A stretch of 64,000 nt of DNA from the NCBI GenBank assembly GCA_003290165.1, contig QNQO01000200.1, forward strand, positions 496,001-560,000. The letters are read 5' to 3'. Origin of the DNA: Berberis thunbergii. Taxonomy: Eukaryota; Streptophyta; Magnoliopsida; Ranunculales; Berberidaceae. Below, piece after piece: positions 58,448 to 64,000 of this stretch. The notes beneath the pieces were generated by a model. That model was given only the letters and a program-made list of their open reading frames with translations, had not been told where the DNA came from and searched no databases. Position 1 is the stretch's first letter. Every line of letters starts with the position of its first letter. The translations under genes were made by a program, and so were the position numbers.

Positions 58448-61227
58448 ATGGAGATGACTAGTTTTCTTCTATATTTGATTTTCTTTCTACCCATTGTTGT
58501 TTCATTTGTTATATACAAGAGAAAATCCCAATCAAAACCAAAGCTTCCACCAGGTTCAATGGGGTGGCCTTATATTGGAGAAACTCACCAACTCTACTCT
58601 GAAGATCCCAATACCTTCTTTGCTAGTCGACAGAGAAGGTAATATAATATATTGATTTTGTGACGCGTTTTTTCATGTTTCTTTGCTTGATATGAACTTG
58701 ACATGTTGGTGAATGGTTTAGGTATGGAGATGTGTTTAAGACCAACATACTTGGTTGTCCTTCTGTCATGGTGGCAAGCCCTGAGGCTGTTCGTTTTGTC
58801 TTAGTGACTCAATCCCATCTTTTTAAGCCTACTTATCCTAAGAGCAAAGAGAGATTGATTGGTCCTTCAGCCATTTTTTATCACCAAGGGGACTACCATA
58901 CGCGCCTTAGGAAGATAGTTCAAGGTTCTTTTACTCCTGATGCAATCCGTGGCCTTGTTCCTGATATCGAATCCATTGCTATCTCCACCTTAGACTCATG
59001 GGTTGGTGGTCACATTGTCAATACTTATCAAGAAATGAAGAAGGTACTATTCTAGCTATACATGCTACTTTTAGCTTCTTTTGCCTTTTTAAAAGTCTCA
59101 TTTCCTAATTTTGTTAAATGGATTATCTCATATTTTGTTTCTGTTAATAGGCTTGTCGTGTTAATTACATCTTTAATTTATGGGGTTTGATCATGGTTTT
59201 CAAATGTTGGTTATGTTTTTAGTTTTCATTCAACATAGGAATACTCTCAATCTTCGGCCACTTGACTTCCTCTTACAAAGATGAGTTGAAGAAAAACTAT
59301 TTGATAGTTGACAAAGGCTACAACTCATTTCCTAACATATTACCGGGATCTGCGTACAAGAAGGCTTTTTTGGTGAGCAAAGTTCTAGCTAGTATTGATA
59401 CTACTAAATACAACGGTTGCAGTTGATCTGATGGTTTCTGTGTTCTCTTCAAATTTTAGGCTAGGAAGAGACTGAATGAGCTTCTAAGTGACATTATACA
59501 CCAAAGGAAAGAGAAGAGACTAGAAGATGATGACCTTTTGGGTTCCCTAATGAACTGCAAAGATGACAATGGAGAAACTTTCTTGAGCGATGATCAAATC
59601 GCTGATAACATTATTGGCGTCCTCTTCGCTGCCCAGGACACGACAGCTAGTGTACTAACATGGATCTTAAAATACCTCCATGATGACCCAAAACTTCTAG
59701 AAGCTGTAAAAGTAAGAACTTTACAAGTCCTTCAACTTCACTAACTACTGCAAATTTTCACATCAGTTACGTTGATGTAGAGGTAGTAACACCAATTCTT
59801 CCTTACAGACTGAACAGAAGGCTATCTACCAAATGAACGACGGAGGGAAACAACCTTTGACATGGGGACAAACCCGAAACATGCCACTTACTCACAAGGT
59901 ACATATATTGTTAAAAAGGTTTTTCTTTTTTTTTTTTTGGTATTAAATTAGTGATATAATTCTAGGCACATTTAGCATAAATAACTGATAAGATGAGTGT
60001 TGATTGCAGGTTATATTAGAAAGTCTAAGGATGGCAACTATAATATCTTTTACATTCAGAGAAGCTGTGGCTGATGTTGAGTACAAAGGTATGTCAAATC
60101 TGTGTTTGTTTTGGGCATTTTGGTTTATGTTTTATTTTACTTTTTAATTTTTCAAAATGAGAGCTGAGTTTATTTGAGAATTGTGACAGGGTACCTTATC
60201 CCCAAAGGTTGGAAAGTATTGCCTCTATTCAGGAACATTCATCATAACCCTCAATTCTTCTCTGATCCACAGAAGTTTGACCCTTCAAGATTTGAGGTAT
60301 ATAATGTGAACTTTATACTAACATGGAAGTAAAATCATACTAAACAAGGTGCCCAATGAGAACTAGGCACTCACCCAGTTCTCATTGGTGCGCATATATC
60401 CAATGGAAATTAAGCAGAATGTCTAATTCCTAATGGACAGTGGAAAAAGGTAGAGAAGACTAGTCACGCTCAATGAAATCTGTCAACAAATCGCATCACA
60501 ATGGTCTGTTAAACTTCCCCTATCATGGTTCTCACTGAGTACTCTTTGATATTTGCAGGTATCTCCAAAACCAAATACATTTTTGCCATTTGGCAATGGT
60601 GTACATGCCTGTCCAGGAAATGAAGTGGCAAAGCTCGAAATGTTCATTGTTGTCCACCATCTGGTTACCAAGTTCAGGTAATATTATGGTGTGCTTATGT
60701 GCATTCATAATTCTACCACTAATTCGTACTTATACCACTACATTATGTGGGCCATACTGATGACAAGAGATATACCCCCGGTTTTTGTGCCTGGTGGTAC
60801 CAGGCACCCGATAGCACCAGACACAAAAACCGGGCACAATCCCGGTGCACTTAGGAATTCCTGCTGACTCGATACATTTGGGATAAGGCTTTGTGATGTT
60901 GTTGTTGTTGTTGCTACTATCATCAGAATCATCATAAGTGTAAACTAAACGTCATAAAATTGAAAGAACTTTATATTGAGGGTGGCGACATGAATCTTTT
61001 TCCTCGAAAAAAGAAAAATAAAGTACGTGACGTCAAATGTAATTTGAAAACAGCTGGAGGGGGGGATCTTGGAAGATAATTTTGACAAGTCTGTTTCTGT
61101 TGTTGGTGATTACAGGTGGGAAGTGGAGAAATCTCAAAGTGGGATTCAGTATGGCCCATTTCCAGTCCCTCACAATGGACTCCCGGCAAGGTTTTGGAAA
61201 GAATCAGAAAGCCAAACAACAGTATGA
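58448..61227 (+). CDS. CYP707A: Abscisic acid 8'-hydroxylase, cytochrome P450 CYP707A (nine exons)
   Basis: Exons, all with GT-AG borders: 58448-58638, 58722-59043, 59223-59372, 59460-59711, 59809-59898, 60010-60088, 60190-60296, 60559-60677, 61116-61227. The joined frame is 1422 nt, 473 residues, open throughout and near the usual 460-480. The N terminus has one membrane anchor (FLLYLIFFLPIVVSFVIY) and a Pro-rich hinge (KLPPGSMGWPYIGE). The I-helix motif is FAAQDTTAS, the K-helix ESLR, and the haem-binding loop PFGNGVHACPGNE with its Cys ligand. The enzyme sits on the ER and hydroxylates ABA at C-8', the main step of ABA catabolism to phaseic acid. The start is the first ATG after a 5' leader. 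The family is clear; which A1-A4 member cannot be decided. Confidence 0.95.
60777..60834. repeat. Foldback in intron 8 of CYP707A
   Basis: 58 bp. Arms CCCGGTTTTTGTGCCTGGTG and its complement pair at 19 of 20 positions. The middle (GGTACCAGGCAC) also occurs inside the left end of the MULE near 51188-51199, so it may be a small Mutator-derived foldback. Confidence 0.8.
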
Positions 61228-61433
61228 GATCACACAGTGTCATCAGCTCTTCAATCCATCAAACTCATCATCTTGGCAAACAAAAAAAAGATGCCTTATT
61301 CTTCTCCTAATATTCATCTTTTTATCATTTTCATTCAACTGATGAGAGGTTCTGTTTTGATTTCAACAAGCATCACTATTATTGTAACATTTTGATTTCT
61401 TATATGTTCTAGTGAATATATAATTGAGCATCT

Positions 61434-61439
61434 AATAAA
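61434..61439 (+). terminator. Probable poly(A) signal of CYP707A
   Basis: AATAAA 207 bp after the stop codon, in a T- and A-rich context (GAGCATCTAATAAAAG). It is the first exact AATAAA after the stop codon. Confidence 0.55.
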
Positions 61440-62009
61440 AGATGGGAGTCCTATTACATATACATTTTTGTATGATTTTTCAATTTTCATTGCCATCTGT
61501 CCGTTATCCAAAAGGGCACGGGGGATTCGCAATAGTGACTCTGAAAGTGCCATATGTTGGTTGTGTGATTGGTTGCCTAGAAGAGTGGGATGCCCCAAGC
61601 TGGAGAGCACCCCTGTCAAGAACACAAAGTTGATTGTAGGGTTTGGGTTATGGACCCCATTGTGTATCATACCACATTTTATCCTGCCTCCCTGCTGACC
61701 CACCTAGATGTAGCTACCAGAGGATGCAGAGATTTGGTATCTTCTGTTTTTGAATGGTTTTTCATGAACAAAAAAGGGAGTTCTACGTTATTAGGGCAAG
61801 CACTAGCAGAAGGAAGTCGAAGGGGAGGTTTGAGTTGTGATGTCAATGTATGTACTCGAAATAATGTTATGATCACGAGATCACAGGATTGTATTCTACA
61901 AGCTTCTCGACTAGTCACATTTTGTATCTCTTTCCGTTCACAATCATTGCAAAAAATTAATTACTCGTCGGACTATTTATTTCTTGGTGGGAAAGCAGAA
62001 CTAAGGAAG
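61440..62009. other. Downstream intergenic region
   Basis: A 155-codon open frame (61590-62057, plus) and its antisense partner have no family resemblance and run into a repeat. I see no gene. Confidence 0.45.
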
Positions 62010-62069
62010 CTACACGCAGGGACGGATTTACGTGGGGCAAGTGGAAAGCAGAACTGAGGAAGCTACACG
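62009..62069. repeat. 53-bp tandem duplication at the left end of a hAT element
   Basis: GCAGAACTRAGGAAGCTACACGCAGGGACGGATTTAC occurs at 61995-62031 and again 53 bp later. The unit includes the transposon end CAGGGACGGATTTAC plus flanking DNA, so the end of the element and its target side were duplicated together. Confidence 0.85.
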
Positions 62070-62963
62070 CAGGGACGGATTTACTTGGGGTCAAGTGGGG
62101 GCACTTGCTTCCACTGACTTTAGAAAAAAAACTCTATTTGCTTAACTTGCAATCAGCGATGCTATTCTGCCCCACCCCTTATTCTCTTCCACTATTCTCA
62201 TTGACGCTGACAATCTCGTTCCTCTCTTTCTTCTTTTATTTACCCTTTATTTGTTTACTGGTAAAAGTGTATTAGCTAAGTTAGTAGAGATATAGCGTAT
62301 AGGGTATGTTTCCAAAAAAAAAAAAAAGGTACAACGTATGGAATCACATGTCACGAGTTTGAACTCGACAGGCAGCATGAGGTGGGGAGGGTTATGGGTA
62401 AAAAAAATGTTTACTATGAAAACAACCACCGCTCTGCCTCCACTTCTCTTCCTCTCCTTCTCTTTCTGTTTGATTTATTTTCCTTTCTCACCAATGCTCC
62501 AACCTCTTTTTTCTGTTTTGAAGAAAAATAATGTTTTTAAAGTATTTTCTCAAGATGAATTTGTATACCAAGATCTAGTTTAGTATTTTATTCATAGGAT
62601 TACTTTGGAGAAATGACCCATTAGTATTTTTGGCCCTTAACTTTATACACCAAATGAATTGATCAGATCAATAGAATTGCATGATGTCGAGTTCTCGCCT
62701 TGTTATGTATATTTGAAAGGCAAGTCTGTCGTCATCCTCTATATATTTATCTCTTGTGTACCTACAAAGTAGATTCTTAGATCAATTTCCTCACCCATGA
62801 ATTAAATGAAGTTTTTTTAGCAATTGGTGTTTTGTATAGTTATTTATGTATTATTCAAAATTTAACAAAAATTATATTTAAGTACTTAATTATTATATTA
62901 TCATTAGTTAAATATGACTCATCACTCTGCCCCCATTCAACAAAAATTCTAGCTCCATCACTG
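62070..62963. mobile_element. Non-autonomous hAT element downstream of CYP707A
   Basis: Ends CAGGGACGGATTTAC and, on the other strand, CAGTGATGGAGCTAGA. Flanked by GCTACACG and ACTACACG (62062-62069 and 62964-62971), an 8-bp duplication with one mismatch. 894 bp. The GGGGGCA motif next to each end is typical of this plant group. No transposase. Confidence 0.87.
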
Positions 62964-62971
62964 ACTACACG

Positions 62972-63743
62972 AGGACCCAAGAGAGGGATTAACTAAACCT
63001 AATCTATCAGTTTAATGTTAAAAGTCTTAGAAAGTAATGCTAATGACATCTCTGTCAATCAATGATTTAGGATGATATGTACAGTTTAATTTGATTTCCT
63101 TAAGACTTGATTAATATTATTTGTGTGATAAGATCATTACGTTCAAGAAGCGTTTTTTAGCTTGAACTGTTTTACTACGTAAAAAAAAATTATTGGAAGA
63201 AGAGACCTTTAAACCAATAAGAAGTTTGATTGAAAATGTGTCGAGTTAGAACCACTAAATTACTAGAGCATGACAACAGGATATTATGTCACTGTGTCAT
63301 CACCAAATCAATTGATTACTAGACATATCACATATTTTGTACCAAATTTTGTTTTTTTTGAAATTTCATATATAATCATTGGTCTAGTATCAAATTTACA
63401 CCGCTATTAAACATTCCCTACCACCAAAATATAAGCTAGATCTTGGTTGAAGTTATTTATGGTAGATAAGCTACTGGTGGGCAACAATCTCAGTCAATCA
63501 TGTTCCGACTCGGATCGGTATGTTCCGAACCATTTCAAACCACGCAAAACGGGTTCCACTATTTTCATAGTTGTCCCGGTCTCAGACGGGTTGGAATTGG
63601 GACGAGACCAGTTCTAAAAATACTGTTTTGATCTATTTCGGACCACTCTGATTACTGTAGTGGACCTACTTCAAGCCCAAGCTCAACTCGAATTGGGCCT
63701 TGTATTGTGAAAATAACATAGTGAAAATACAGAAATTCAAAAT
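62972..63743. other. Intergenic DNA with a hAT remnant
   Basis: No gene. About 63476-63650 has GGTGGGCAACAATC and repeated GGATCGG, GGTTCC and GGTCTCAGACGGG motifs like the ends of the hAT group at 31490-33336, but no clear second end. Confidence 0.5.
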
Positions 63744-63894
63744 GGTGAGGAAAGGGGCGAGGAAACCAACGAGGGGAGGGTGTGACCGCTTATCCCCTTC
63801 GAAATGCACGCCTACACCCTCGAGATGTGCAATCGCACAAATCTCAAATAGTAAAACCCTCTCCCTCACTGATTTCCCCGCCCCTTTCCTCCAC
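63744..63894. repeat. Imperfect foldback repeat
   Basis: GAGGAAAGGGGCGAGGAAAC and its approximate complement (GATTTCCCCGCCCCTTTCCTC) lie about 150 bp apart. Related to the foldback at 57353-57436. A further partial copy starts at about 63937 and runs to the window end. Confidence 0.75.
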
Positions 63895-64000
63895 AATAAG
63901 AAAGATTCGTGAAAATAACATGAACCTTCCTATTTGTCAAGGAAAGGGATGAGGAAACCAGTGGTTTTACCACTCATTCCTCTCGAAATTCGGAATGAGT

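Noticed and set aside
61590..62057. 155-codon open frame downstream of CYP707A
   Set aside because: No recognisable motif, no splice or promoter context, and it reads into a transposon end.
62270..62370. Possible second SINE (TAGCTAAGTTAGTAGAG and GAGTTTGAACTC)
   Set aside because: An A-run lies between the two boxes and no target duplication was found; it is inside a hAT element.

Overview
This is nuclear DNA from a flowering plant. The evidence is GT-AG introns, TATA boxes, plant transposon families (Ty1/Copia, L1, hAT, PIF/Harbinger, Mutator with a FAR1-type transposase), an endogenous plant pararetrovirus, and one complete plant gene with nine exons. I cannot name the species. Nearly all of the window is nested repeats; the only gene that looks complete and functional is an ABA 8'-hydroxylase (CYP707A) at the right end. 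All calls come from reading the sequence by eye, with no database search.

Layout. 1-122: possible exon of an unidentified gene (minus strand). 130-4113: Copia element 1, with two 318-bp LTRs and a heavily broken gag-pol. 4248-4440: unidentified coding-like fragment. 4441-10022: Copia element 2, with a 5'-truncated left LTR and a broken gag-pol. 10146-16690: integrated caulimovirid (pararetrovirus) relic on the minus strand, bounded by a direct repeat. 16984-17313: PIF-like MITE. 17490-18375: hAT element with a perfect 8-bp target duplication.

18452-34062 is a single non-autonomous hAT element, recognised by matching 8-bp target duplications 15.6 kb apart, that has been burst open by later insertions. 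These are an L1 LINE (about 18.6-26.04 kb) and a tandem LTR array (26589-33873). The LTR array in turn contains one hAT element (26925-27674) and one gene-capturing hAT-like element (31490-33336). The gene-capturing element carries three exons and the introns of a TBL (trichome birefringence-like, xylan O-acetyltransferase family) gene. The outer hAT also seems to hold a piece of an ABCB transporter gene (26318-26530).

34.1-51.1 kb is gene-poor. It contains a duplicated set of blocks: X at 38448-39590 and 45257-46085, L1 fragments at 39715-41300 and 47936-49074, and R at 43697-45086 and 49077-50448. A MITE sits in one copy of X and its empty site is preserved in the other; a tRNA-derived SINE sits in one L1 copy. 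51141-57130 is a Mutator-like element with a matching 9-10 bp target duplication. Its FAR1-type transposase gene has at least five in-frame stops, yet on the opposite strand it carries an open 124-codon reading frame for an RNase H1-type hybrid-binding domain fused to a C-terminal membrane segment.

57.1-61.4 kb holds the CYP707A gene with its TATA box and a probable poly(A) signal. A near-perfect foldback lies about 1 kb upstream and another lies in intron 8. The right edge contains a further hAT element (62070-62963), a foldback repeat and remnants.

Apart from CYP707A, the genes do not form a pathway. The interest lies in the order of insertions, the captured host-gene fragments, and the open reading frame kept inside a dead Mutator element.
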